A DNA stretch of 64,000 nucleotides from Aspergillus flavus (lineage: Eukaryota; Ascomycota; Eurotiomycetes; Eurotiales; Aspergillaceae). Within the stretch, counting starts at the first letter, position 1. The number at the start of each line of letters is the position of its first letter. The translations under genes and the position numbers were made by a program. This document shows, piece by piece, positions 1 to 11,348 of this stretch. Under the pieces are notes generated by a model. It saw nothing but the letters and a program-made list of their open reading frames with translations, ran no database searches and was not told where the DNA came from. Location of the stretch: positions 3,038,001 to 3,102,000 of the forward strand of contig NC_092407.1 in NCBI RefSeq assembly GCF_009017415.1. Reading direction: 5' to 3'.

Positions 1-41
1 AAGCGTCTTATTATCCTCCTACTAGCATGAAAGCTCACCAG

Positions 42-1320
42 GACACCAGCATATCTTCTTCAGAAGGTACCCCCAGCAAAATGGTTGAGCATCAATGTCA
101 TGCTCTGGGGTGTTGCAGCAGCCGCGGCGGCTGGTGCGAAGAACTATACGACTCTGCTTGTCGCGCGTATATTTCTGGGGATTTTTGAAGCTCCGGTAGC
201 GCCATCCTTGATGATCATAAGCGGTCAATACTATACAAAGTCCGAACAGGCCCCAAGATTTACATTCTGGTTTTTAGGCCTCGGAGTAGCCCAGATCATC
301 GGCGGATTGATCTCTTTTGGCTTCCAACATGTACACCATGCATTCGCCGGCTGGCGTATCATGTTCCTTGTCATGGGACTGATAACTGTTGCTGTAGGAT
401 TTGCTACCTTACTTTTCCTTCCAGATACCCCAATGCAGGCGAAGTGGTTATCGGATGATCAAAAGGTGACGCTACTTCAACATGTTCGTGTGAATCAGAC
501 CGGTATTCGCAATGGCAAATTTGATCCCAAGCAATTGCTAGAAGCAGTTCTTGACCCTCAGGTGTGGCTGTGGGCTTTGATGCTCGCCTTGGTAAGTTCA
601 TTTCCTACCTATTCGCCCCTTCCAAGTGTGGTCTTTGAAGGAAGACTTCCAGTCTACGAGGAAGAAGGAAGGCTAACCCGTATCTAGCAAGCTGTTTCCA
701 GCGGGGTGGTCGTGGTGTATTCGTCTACGCTTATAGCCGGCTTTGGCTTTGGCGGACCTATCTCAGCCCTTCTAAATACCCCTTCCGGAATTGTTAGTAT
801 TTTCTTCACACTGCTAGTGGGTATTGGCGTTCGCAAAGCCTCGAATCGATGGGCATGGGTCTTTATCTGCAGTATTCCAGGAATTATCGGCGGCGGGCTC
901 ATGTCTTTCCTGCCCAAGAGCAATCGAGCCGGAGTATTGATTGGGATCTACCTAGTCAATTCAATCGTTGCTCCAACACCAGTGATCTACCATTGGATTG
1001 CCGCCAATTGCGCAGGATACACAAAACGCGCCTTTACAAGTGCTATGGTGGCCGGTTTCTTCTGTGTTGGCAATATCATTGGGCCGCAGACTTTCCAGGC
1101 AAGGGATGCCCCCGAATACCGACCAGCCAAGATTGCAGTTCTGGTGACTCAGGCCGTTGCGGGAATATTAGCTGTCGTCCTATTCGGGTACTATGTCTGG
1201 GAGAACAGGCGGAGGGATCGTGCCCAGACAACCCAAGAAGGACAGGGGGTTGTCACGGACGAGAAAGCATGGGGTGGGTTGACTGACAAACAGAACAAGG
1301 ACTTTCGTTATGTGTACTGA
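42..1320 (+). CDS. MFS permease, Dal5-like anion:cation symporter family (5' end outside window)
   Basis: Plasma-membrane transporter of the major facilitator superfamily. The residues read like the fungal allantoate/nicotinate/vitamin permease group (Dal5/Tna1/Seo1), although the substrate cannot be named. The visible part starts inside an exon after an acceptor at about 39-41, because the frame has a stop at 28-30. Exons are about 42-591 and 688-1320; the intron 592-687 has GTAAG, a GCTAAC branch and TAG. The text PAYLLQKVPPAKW, then a hydrophobic helix and VARIFLGIFEAPVAPS (about 60 residues into the visible part) is the typical TM3-TM4 region with the family FLGxxEA motif. The C-terminal half holds several further hydrophobic helices and a charged tail ending in FRYVY. 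The N-terminal two helices lie off the left edge. Confidence 0.85.
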
Positions 1321-2691
1321 GTGGGGTCATCACAACCGGTGAGAATTCTAGTATATAATTTATAAATAAAGCAATATGACTAAGTCATATATGAGCACGG
1401 ACAGAGAAAATACGTTGAGTATTAGCAACGCAAGGAGCGATCTTTACCGAGCCTAGGAGACAACTATTCGTTGGACTCCAGCGTCTAACACCACCACCTA
1501 AGTCGAGGATACACCGCAGCAGTAATGCTGCTGTCTTTGGTCGCACGGCATATGATAACTCATATTCAGTGTTGGTCCCCTATGCAATAGTCTAATACGT
1601 GTTACTTCGAATAGGAGCGCTTCTTGCCAATGCATATCGGTGTCATACATTGTCTGACAGGCATACATGGCAAGATCATTATATATGGAAAGCTCTGGCT
1701 TCCGTCTAGTTATGATGCAGTTAGATAAATTAACCTTGACGGTTGAAGCTGCTATTCATCTATTGGTCGTCATATAACCTATAGCCACCCCTTGCATAAT
1801 TTGACCCTCAATAGTAGACCGTTCAACTAACAGGCCTTGTACACGTATCCTGATCTTGAGATCATGTACATGTACATTGTAAAGCTATTAGTGCTCGGTA
1901 GATTATCTTTCAATAAGTTTCAAGTCTCTATATAATCAAAATTAATAACTTAGCAATGTTTGTATTACTAAATCAAGATGTCGAGTATGGAGGATCTGGA
2001 TATGAATATCCCGAAACGTAGGTTTCTGGGAAAGATACTTATATGGTGTATAAGGAGAATATGCTGTAAGTAGGAGGGACTAGGATTTGTTTTATAGAAG
2101 CTGGACTTGCAATATAAGATTTGGCACACCCTGAAGGCTGGTTTGCTTTCGGCTTATAGTGTCCGGGTGTATCAAAGACGGAGAGCATGCTGTAGGAGAC
2201 TAAGATTTTACTGTTTGACTTCGAACTAAGCTGACATATTAAACTATACTATACGGCCCTATAAATATTTCAGAGAGGTTACTTGGATGCGAAGAGGTGG
2301 GAGAAGAAGATCTATAATAGGGCGATTTAGAGTATGAGCAGTCAATAGTCATAATTCATGCTAACTTGATCTATATTGCTTCATAAAGGTAGCACCTCTT
2401 TCTTGCGATTAAGCACCCACCTCCTTCTGAGGGTAATCTATTTTAGAAAGTAATGAAGCCATGATGACACAGAGATGGATGCACTTCGAGTCTGTCCTTG
2501 TGAGTCAATAGTTCATCATCGGCATCATTCCTACGACATTGGGAACATCTTGACTCACTCCTACCCGCTTATGTTATAACTGATTCTCTTTTCGCCTAAT
2601 TCATATCACTGGGCATATTCCTCTCCTACAACCGCTTTTGAACCGAAGACAACCAAAAGAGTATTTGACTTAAAGGATAATCTCAAACAAG
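1321..2691. other. intergenic region, no gene seen
   Basis: About 1.37 kb, AT-rich with stops in all frames. The only structure noted is a 14-bp perfect palindrome at 1864-1877. The right part is the promoter of the F-box gene. Confidence 0.6.
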
Positions 2692-4002
2692 ATGAATCGC
2701 CTGCCTACCGAACTGCTTCTACTGATAGGGGAACATATACACGATCTGCCGACGAAACGTGCATTGAGTGAGTGCTCTCGGGGGTTCCAGCGAGTTTTCC
2801 AGCCTCTACTCTATGTATCAATTACACTCTGCCCAAGAAGAAGCATCCCAGCGATAGTTCAGAACCTTTACAGACACCCACATTTAGCGAGCCATGTACG
2901 CCATGTGACATTTGGACTCGGCTACCACTGCGAATTTCGGAACAGGCACCACAAATCAGAGCATGGTCATGGTATAGACTCTGCACTGATGAAAAGAATG
3001 CTGAACGAAACATTCGCAGCAAAGACAGAGAAGGCCAGATGGAAGAAGTACCTTTCCAGGTTATGTGCTGTGGCATGGATGGGCTTGTTGCTAACTCGCC
3101 TGAGTCGCTTAGAGACACTTCGGCTGGCTTATGATCATGATCAACTACTGCAAGATATATTGGAAAAGGCAGTCATACGTCAGCGACCTTTTCACAACGC
3201 TCCCCCATTTCCCTTTCTGCGAGAAGTTATGATTGGCTCCCTTACTGGGTACAGACCGGTAACCACAGACCTCGCACTGCCTTTTTATTATTTCCCAGCT
3301 GTTCGTGAAGTGTTAGTATGCAACATTCAAGAGCGCCTTGTACAACAAAGCCGAAGGTCTTTGGATCAACTTACAGTTGGCAGCCCTACTTGTCAAGTTA
3401 CTCGAGCCGGTGCGACGATGGGGGCTTTTGATCCCATAGGCATGACCAAATGGATTAAAATGTGCCCTAAGCTCGAGCATTTCCATGTGGTACTCGATTA
3501 TTCTCCTGATTTGCATCGTGGGCACATCGATACAAAAGCGTTCCGCCTGTCCCTTCTTCAAGTCAAAGAGACCCTGAAATCTCTTCGCCTGGGCTTTATG
3601 CGGACGGCTTCAGACAAATTTGAGTTTCAAAGTGCAGCAATGGTGCAATACGACCTATATGACCTACTCGGTTCATTGAAGGAGTTTAGCGTACTCCAAC
3701 AGCTTTCTATCCCGCACGCCAGCTTCACGAGACTCAAGATTAACAATTCAGGATCATTCGCAGCTGTACTTCCTCGCTCACTAGAGGTCCTCGAAATTAC
3801 GGGCGTTGTGGTGGGCTGTTCTACTTATATAGTGTCTGACCTTGAGGATCTGGTTAGATATCGAAATCACTTTGTACCTCAGCTTCGACGAATTGTGCTT
3901 AAGATCGGCCCAGTGGTGGCACAAATACTGTGTGCAGCAATTCTGAGGTTCGCATGTGAGGGCGCTGGGGTCATGTTTGACATTCAAGGTCCAGACTTTT
4001 GA
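2692..4002 (+). CDS. F-box domain protein
   Basis: Single-exon protein of 436 aa. Residues about 3-40 (LPTELLLLIGEHI then LPTKRALSECSRGFQRVFQPLLY) match the fungal F-box pattern LPxEl...I...l...L...c+.f..l..p.LY. This is the Skp1-binding motif of SCF ubiquitin ligases, so the likely role is a substrate adaptor. The rest has leucine-rich helical text with no domain I can name, as in the many lineage-specific fungal F-box proteins. The start ATG follows AACAAG. The ORF is uninterrupted and ends in TGA. The target is unknown. Confidence 0.8.
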   Translation: MNRLPTELLLLIGEHIHDLPTKRALSECSRGFQRVFQPLLYVSITLCPRRSIPAIVQNLYRHPHLASHVRHVTFGLGYHCEFRNRHHKSEHGHGIDSALMKRMLNETFAAKTEKARWKKYLSRLCAVAWMGLLLTRLSRLETLRLAYDHDQLLQDILEKAVIRQRPFHNAPPFPFLREVMIGSLTGYRPVTTDLALPFYYFPAVREVLVCNIQERLVQQSRRSLDQLTVGSPTCQVTRAGATMGAFDPIGMTKWIKMCPKLEHFHVVLDYSPDLHRGHIDTKAFRLSLLQVKETLKSLRLGFMRTASDKFEFQSAAMVQYDLYDLLGSLKEFSVLQQLSIPHASFTRLKINNSGSFAAVLPRSLEVLEITGVVVGCSTYIVSDLEDLVRYRNHFVPQLRRIVLKIGPVVAQILCAAILRFACEGAGVMFDIQGPDF

Positions 4003-4834
4003 GAATGAAAGGTCTTGTACAAAAGAAAGTCGACTTTTTACTACGCATCTGACGATCAGATCAACGAGGCAAAGGTATTGTGATATGGAGCCTTCATTAC
4101 TTGCCTAGGGTTATCGACTGGAATCAACCAATATAGTGGGAGGTATTCACTATATCGACCTCTAACACAAATTTGCGCGACATTTAACAATACATGGTTA
4201 CCCACTGGATACTACTTGCTCATCATGGATTTGCTTGTATATCACCATCTTGACGACAGCTATCGGATCTAGATCTAGCTCTAGATCGAACAAAAGAATG
4301 TCGTGATGTTTGTTTCTTGCGGTGAGCGTTTTCTTTTCACTTTTGTCAATCATCTGTATCTTGCTCCATGTAATTTCACAATGAATCTGTCTGTTATAGG
4401 GCACTCATTTGCAATACTCTTTCTTCCTTTCTTTCTTCTTCTCACAAGAACAATTGTCATCCTGTTATCTTGATATGTTTACGACGAAATATCAATGCAA
4501 GCGTCTTCCTGCCTCGAATTGGTCATACAATTACTGCTGCATAGTAGAATGCAGCTATAGGATAGATCAAGAACGGAGAATATATCTGTAGACAATACTA
4601 TACAATCATCTCATCCGTATTCTTTCATATATGCAAACAACAAAGCGCCCAACCGAAAACTCCGCAAAAAGACTCGCCCAAGATCCATGCACAAAGCTTT
4701 TGACTCCCTCGGCCCAGCGACCACGGGTATAAGTACAGATAAGGGTATATGGGATACTCTAACACCCGGTATACCTTTATATCAACCGCCTCTACCATAG
4801 CTCGTCTCATTGTGAATCCCACACAACCACGAGA
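4003..4834. other. convergent 3' region between the F-box gene and cbp4
   Basis: No gene seen. It contains the inverted repeat at 4266-4287 and serves as the 3' flank of two convergent genes. Confidence 0.5.
4266..4287. repeat. perfect 8-bp inverted repeat (hairpin)
   Basis: Arms GATCTAGA (4266-4273) and TCTAGATC (4280-4287) are exact reverse complements around a 6-base loop. The position between two convergent 3' ends could suit an RNA 3'-end structure; this is inference only. Confidence 0.5.
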
Positions 4835-5311
4835 TCATTTCTCACCCAGCAACTCCTTGCGCATCTCCTCACGCTGTGCCTTCGCCTCGTCCTTTGCCTG
4901 ACTCCGCTGCACCGCAGCTTGTGTCCGCATCTGTTCTTGTTGTTCCTGAGCCGCAACCCAGACTATCCAGACCCATTAGCCCAACGATCTTCCCAGTCAA
5001 TTCGCTTCACCCCAGATAGAAACATACTCGACTTATCGGACTTAGACCACTGCTTCAACTTATTCACATAATCATCGAATTCCTGCGCGCGACGATCACC
5101 CTCCTCCAGACTCCGCCGTTGGAGCTCCGGGTTATACCGCTTAAACAATTCTTCATCGGTAGGACGGATGGCTTGGACGAGAGCGGGGCCGCCGACACAG
5201 ATCACCGTGCCGCTAGAATAATATTCCATCAGCTTCCGTTGCATATAAGATCTCGTAGAACGTGGGAACTTACACGACGAACATCTTTATCCAGGTTCCG
5301 GCTTTGGACAT
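4835..5311 (-). CDS. cbp4: mitochondrial complex III assembly factor Cbp4
   Basis: A 116-aa inner-membrane protein needed for cytochrome b/bc1 complex assembly in yeast. Three exons on the minus strand: 5274-5311, 5028-5212 and 4835-4962, with introns GTAAGT..TAG and GTATGT..TAG. The spliced start [13 protein letters not shown] runs into [18 protein letters not shown], one hydrophobic membrane segment at about residues 10-28. It is followed by the family signature [17 protein letters not shown] and a [18 protein letters not shown] stretch created exactly across the second splice junction. The tail is a Gln/Glu/Lys-rich coiled coil ending in GEK. Length and motif order match fungal Cbp4. Confidence 0.92.
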
Positions 5312-7953
5312 GGTGATGGCGAGGTCCGAGGGAAGCGGATATGATTGCCGAGACAATGATGTCAGGTTTGTTTCGATTGTATCACTTAGAGCCCTGATGG
5401 ATAAGGAAAAGTGCTTTCTTGTGTGTGTGGGAGGTCCACGCGCAGGTGCTGCTCAATCGGGGAGAAATAATAGGCTGCGCATAATTGGGTGGAACGGAAT
5501 AGCATCATCGGTGGTTCGGCGGTCGGGATGTGGCTGAGATTTTGTTTGAGGCGAGGCGGATATGAAGGGTGGCGCAGGTACGGATTGAACCCGGCAAACG
5601 ATGCAAACTATGGTCTGAGGGACAAGAAAGAAAAAAGGGCAAGAAAAAAAACAGTTCATATGCTCCACCCGTTCTGACACTAGCTTAACTGTTTCTACTA
5701 TTAACCGCTACCTTTGCTAGTTGCTGGAGTAGATGCTGTCTTGGGGCATTTCTATTATCTCACTCACGGATACTGTCTTGTTAGGGAGGTATTTTCGGCT
5801 GATCGGTACTGAGAGTACTGTGTAGTATTTTCATGACTTACCCTGTTCGCTGCAGAGTGTGTCGCATGTATAACGGCTGGAACAGAGAAGGTATTCGGCA
5901 GCAAGGGGCCCTATCTGATTCACGCGTCGTGACAAATCTATGCAACGGTTGCAGTTAAGTTCAAGGGGTAGAAAGTAAGCATGTAAGGAGGAAGCTGCAA
6001 CACGAGACAACCAATTCAACGTCATACAACGGGCGATGGTTAGAGAAGACGCTTTTCTTGACGAATCATTGATATTATCAGCACCAGGCACAATCCCCTG
6101 CGTTTCGAAATTGAGATACTCCGTCATACTTTATTTACATACTCCGGAGTATACTATACAGCATCGTATTCGTACCTCAGTGAATTGCCCTAAGAGGCAG
6201 GGGGTGGACACGACAAGCAACACGGAACATTCCATAAGACTAACCCCTATTACTCGATAGTCGATTCACAATATATTACTAGACGTAGATGGATCGAGGT
6301 AAATATATTGGACCACGAATCTATCCGTCAATTGGTGCATTTCTTGCATCATATCGCGAGTCACATATTGTTTCAGCGATGTATACGGAGTACAGACTTG
6401 TCGGTACCTATCGCATATTGACTTCCATTGTCAGGAAGAAAAGAATCTATAATTAGGACAAGGTTATCCGGACGTCAGTTAACCGCCGGCCCATGGTTTG
6501 CGCCAAGGGCATCCATGCAAAGAGGGAGGGGAGGGGAATTATTGGACTCGCCAAGAAGTGAACTTGCGCCGGGGTTTATCTTGAAGGAGAAATTTGTCTC
6601 TCTGATTGGGATGACATTGCATTTCAGCAGCCTTGGGAACAATACTACTCGATACTAAAGGGCTGTGACCGCTTTCTCCACTTTTCATAGAAAAAGTATG
6701 TTGCAAAATACAGAGAATGCCATCTGTAGCGCGAAGAAACAAAAAAAAAAAAAAGAAAAAATAATGAAGTGGCTGTCGTGAAACATACCAACAAAGAGAT
6801 CGATACTATTTGCCCTGAATTGAAGTAGATAAATTTCTTGACTATTCTATTTTCTCTCCTTTTTATTTCTTTTCGGGTACCTACATTTTGTGTTCATGAA
6901 TTTTATTACTTCATTGGGGTCCACTTCCCCACTACACATGGGAAAGAACACTAAGAATCCACTAACTGTGCTTAGGGGATGTCAGGCCCTCAAGTGAGAA
7001 TCCCATTCTGCAACAAGTGGACACTGATATCAAACAATCAAAACACCAGAGAATGATTGCGGGACAGGATGTGGGGACCAGAGAAGAACCTACACTGTCC
7101 AAGTCACCTGTGGCATAAGAAAATTAGGCAGACAGTGAGGAAGGCATGAGTCGTTCATTTAAAGTCTTGCATTCTAGAAAGGATAATCCCACAATATTCG
7201 ATCCCTTGTGTATCCGAACTCCTTATTATTATTCGTGGGTACCTGCGCGGTTCAGTCCCGGATATTAAAAAATACTGACTAGTAATTACAAACCTCCACG
7301 GTTCCATCCGGACATCCCATTTTAAATCCATTTTATCTCCCTCAAATAAAACTCACCCTCATTCCCCCTCCGTGGTCACACGCTCTTTTTCCACAAACCA
7401 CAGGGACTTTGTCTGTCGCTCGGTCATTTTTGCTTTTCCAGTTCGATTCCTCCGTTGCTGCGTCTCCTTCATTCCTTTGGAGAAGCATCCCTTAGTCCCC
7501 TCCCCCTGTGGTTTCTTATTCCCCTCGAACAAGTTGGTTGTCCTCACGCATTGACGCTCCAATCGCGCACTCGGCTTCTCAAGCCCTCCGCGCCAAAGAT
7601 TGTCCGCTGACAATGTCTTTCCTGTTCCAGGCCCGTGGACTCCATTGATTGGTTTGTTATCGCATACTTCTGTTGCGCTTGTTCGACCTCGTGGGGCTGG
7701 TATTCATTCCTTTGCTGTCGCGTGGTTCCAGTAAGCGTCGACCGTTGCGCGCACCCCTTCAACTTGCCCTGACTGGAACTTCCCACAAAAATGCACCAGC
7801 TGATCTCCGATGGATAGATACATAGTGGATGAGAGCTAGAGGCGTGACACACACTCGCACCGAATTAGTTGATACCCAACCGGACAAAGAAAACCAACCC
7901 GCTTCTCTTTACTAAAGGACATTACCTCCGTAACCGAAGCTTTGAGCTTTGTC
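5312..7953. other. long intergenic/5' leader region upstream of the chitin synthase activator
   Basis: 2.6 kb without a supportable gene. It has a poly-A-rich stretch near 6740-6765 and a pyrimidine-rich stretch at about 7330-7550, as often found in long fungal promoters and leaders. Short ORFs here show no family resemblance. Confidence 0.5.
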
Positions 7954-10814
7954 ATGGCTTACCCTCAGCGTCCAGCGCAGAGGCCTCCGCCCATGAGAAA
8001 CTACGGCCCCCGTCCCTCTCGGCCCGCAGGCCCGCCACAAGACGGGTATTTTGACCAGGGTTATGATTACGGCTACGACAACGGCGCTTATCCGCCTGGT
8101 AGTGGAGGCTATGACGATGCAGGATACGGTTATTCGAGTGACCAAGCAGTTCCGAGATCATACGGACCCCCGCGAGGTGCTCCCCGACCACCTCGGGGAG
8201 GCTATGGCCCTCCCATGGAGTCCCGACCTGATCGCGGATATGCGCCACGAGGTCGACCACCGCCAAACCGATACGATGCGCCTCGCGGCCCTAGTGACAG
8301 GCGAGCGCCGCCAAGGCAAGATCGCTCAAGGCCTCGTGAGTAAAACCTCGCATCGAACGGATCCTTAAACTCAAGAACTGATAATAATCCAGCCCCCCGT
8401 CCTATGCCACCTCCCTCCAACGCAACATGGGACAACCCGTTTCCGATGTTTCCCTCTCAGGAACCACGCAGCCGGTCCGGCTCAACTGCAACAGGAATTG
8501 AAACTGGAATGGCAAGGATGGATCTCAATAGCCCAATGTCGCCTGTAACGGTTCCGGACCGTCCGCATACGTCGCACGGACGACGGCAGGAGATGCCTCG
8601 ACAGCCGCCCCCTGGCTCCGCTGGACGGGGTAGGGGAGACTACCCCGGTGGTCCCGTAAGGTCTGCGAGCCAAGGGCGCCCGTCGACCGGACAGTCTGAT
8701 CGGAGCGAGCGGTCTTATACCGACCCAAATGGACCCCCACCGGTACCGCATATCAATAGAAGCGCAACGATGCCTGTTACAGCTGCACCGCCAATGACAC
8801 CACCGGTCGCACCGCCCGTGGCTAAGCCAATGTATCCTGGACAAGCGACATACCAAGACCCCTCATTTGCCACGAAAGCCAATGCCCATAAGTCTCTCCA
8901 TGTCGACGCATTACTGGATAGCTATTATAGCACGGCCCATGCAGATGAACCCGATATGCCTAATTTCGACGCTATGCCGGATGGCGGCCAAGGTGGTGCA
9001 ATCGACGAAAGTTTATTCGGATTAGAACAACCGAAACCAAAAACACCTGCTCCTTCCGCTCCCCAGGGTCAATATGCGGCATTCAACCCACAGCCTACCG
9101 AAGTTCATCATGTCCAATCCCAGCCGGAGATGAGGCCAGGGGTTGTGCCAAATCAATTCGAGAATGCAGGCTTCCACTTCGACCTCCCTGCATCAGCACC
9201 CGCTGCACAGCACCAGGAGAGAATGGAGTACGGGTTCGGTCATGAGGACCCCATGCAGACTCCGCACCAACAACAGCATGGTAGCTGGGGGTCGCAAATG
9301 AATGCATACCCCGATGGACAAACTGGATACGTAGGCCGCGATGGCTCCATTCGCAGCAATGGACCTCCTCAGTCATACCGCGCCAACCAGCCCGCATATG
9401 GGAATGAAGCGCCGCCACCAGTAATGAATCAGATGGACCCGGTAGATCCCGAGCAAAACCCTGATGCGTTACCCCATCATCCGGCGCCTTTCCGGCCCGG
9501 ACATGATCAGGGTAACAAGCCAGCACCTGTACGCCAGTACAACAGCGCCACTGACTCCGCACCACCTCCTGTTGTTGCGCAGCAAGGCCCTCCGGTTGAT
9601 CCACCCGCCGGACCCGTGACACAAGAAGAACTTCAACAATTGCAGCGGGTGGCCAAGAGCAATCCTTCGGACAAGAAGACCCAGTTGTTACTCGCCCAGA
9701 AACTAGCCGAGGCCTCAGTGGTACTGGTTGAGAGTAGTCGATTAGATCCCAAGTCCAAGGCGAAAGCGAGGGAGAAGTATGCGATGGATGCGTACAAAAT
9801 CGTCAAAAAGCTTGTGTCCAGCGGATACGCTGACGCGCAGTTTTTCCTGGCGGACTGCTACGGTCAAGGAATACTGGGTCTTCAGGTTGATCATAAAGAA
9901 GCTTTCCACTTGTATCAGACTGCTGCCAAGCAAGGGCATGGTCAGGCGGCCTACCGTACGGCTGTGTGTTGCGAGATTGGTCCGGAAGAAGGCGGTGGTA
10001 CCAAGCGGGATCCGTTCAAGGCAGTACACTGGTATAAGCGTGCTGCATCCTTGGGTGATCCACCAGCGATGTACAAGATGGGAATGATTATGCTCAAGGG
10101 GCTTCTCGGCCAAGCAAAGAACCCTCGCGAGGGTGTCTCATGGCTGAAGCGTGCCGCAGAACGTGCCGATGCCGAAAACCCACACGCACTACATGAACTT
10201 GCGCTCATGTATGCCAATGCAGGCCCGAATGACATCGTTATCCGTGATGAGGCGTATGCTAGTCAACTATTCCACCAAGCTGCAGAATTGGGGTATAAGT
10301 TCTCCCAGTTCCAATTAGCCACTGCATACGAGTATGGGTTGATGGGGTGCCCTGTGGACCCTCGGCAGAGTATCTTTTGGTATACTCATGCGGCAGCGCA
10401 GGGCGAGCATCAAAGTGAACTTGCCTTGAGCGGATGGTATCTGACTGGCGCGGAGGGGATTCTGCAGCAGAGCGACACAGAAGCCTACCTCTGGGCACGC
10501 AAGGCCGCCACTTCCTGTCTTGCAAAGGCAGAATATGCAATGGGTTATTATACCGAAGTTGGAATCGGGGTCACCGCCAATATGGAGGATGCTAAGCGAT
10601 GGTATTGGCGGGCAGCTGGTGAGTGCTTTACAGTCTGGCACTTTGATACAATTGCTAACCAACGTTATTCTACCAAACAGCCCAAGGATTTCCGAAAGCC
10701 CGCGAACGCCTTGAAGAAATCAAGAAGGGCGGAGCCCGGATGCAGAAAGCTCGGCTTTCTCGGTCTGGTGCCAACCAACAGAAGCAGAACGAAGGCGACT
10801 GCATCCTTATGTGA
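7954..10814 (+). CDS. skt5: chitin synthase activator with Sel1 repeats and C-terminal CaaX box (Skt5/Chs4 type)
   Basis: Predicted 913 aa in three exons: 7954-8335, 8393-10618 and 10681-10814. Yeast Skt5/Chs4 activates chitin synthase III at the plasma membrane and bud neck. The first ~400 residues are Pro/Gly/Gln/Tyr-rich and disordered (QRPAQRPPP, many RGG/PPRG runs). From about residue 420 there are tandem Sel1-type helical repeats (for example ADAQFFLADCYGQGILGLQ, AAYRTAVCCEIG, AMYKMGMIMLKGLLG, SQFQLATAYEYGLMG, AEYAMGYYTEVGIG). After the last intron (GTGAGT..CAG) the protein ends in GDCILM, a CaaX prenylation motif as in yeast Skt5. The model starts at the ATG at 7954; a TTG 12 bases upstream is not needed. 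Retaining the last intron would keep an open frame and lose the CaaX box. Confidence 0.92.
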
Positions 10815-11348
10815 TGTCGGAACGGGGAACTATAGATTTAATGTCTCATGCACGAGCATTTTCTTTTCTATTATAAACCCATTTGCATTACCTTTATTTT
10901 TCTTTCGGCCCGGTTGGAAATACTATTATGCACATGGTTGAAATGTTGGAAATGGAAGACTTGATGAATACCATATGATGTATACCCTATTACTTATGCG
11001 CTTCGAGAACATAGAGCGAGATTCCAAAGAAAATAATACTAATACAAATACACTACTTCCACATAAATAAGCGTCTCTATAATGCCATTAACATGTCCCA
11101 TAATCCAATGATGACCTACTACACACATACTCCTACACAAACCAGAGCGGACCGATTCCGCACTTCCGCGCATCCGGCTGACAACTGCTTACAATTTCAA
11201 TTTCCAATCCAAGCTCGAATAACCATTGGCTACAATATATAATTGTATACAAATCAACTCAATTCTACCAGAACTACAAAACCACACTTTCCCTCTCCCA
11301 AAGACCTTACTATCCCGAATTCCAACGATAAACCCTGGAACACACTAT
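10815..11348. other. 3' flank of skt5 and promoter of the dioxygenase gene
   Basis: No gene seen; AT-rich with short repeats only. Confidence 0.5.

Noticed and set aside
5575..5625. tRNA-like B-box text (GGTTCAATCC on the minus strand)
   Set aside because: The T-arm does not pair (only the closing G-C fits), and no A box or acceptor stem could be found at the right distance.
5831..6127. 98-residue minus-strand ORF
   Set aside because: No family resemblance and no supporting splice or promoter signals.
7359..7852. overlapping minus-strand ORFs upstream of the chitin synthase activator
   Set aside because: Low-complexity translation of a pyrimidine-rich leader; no conserved text.
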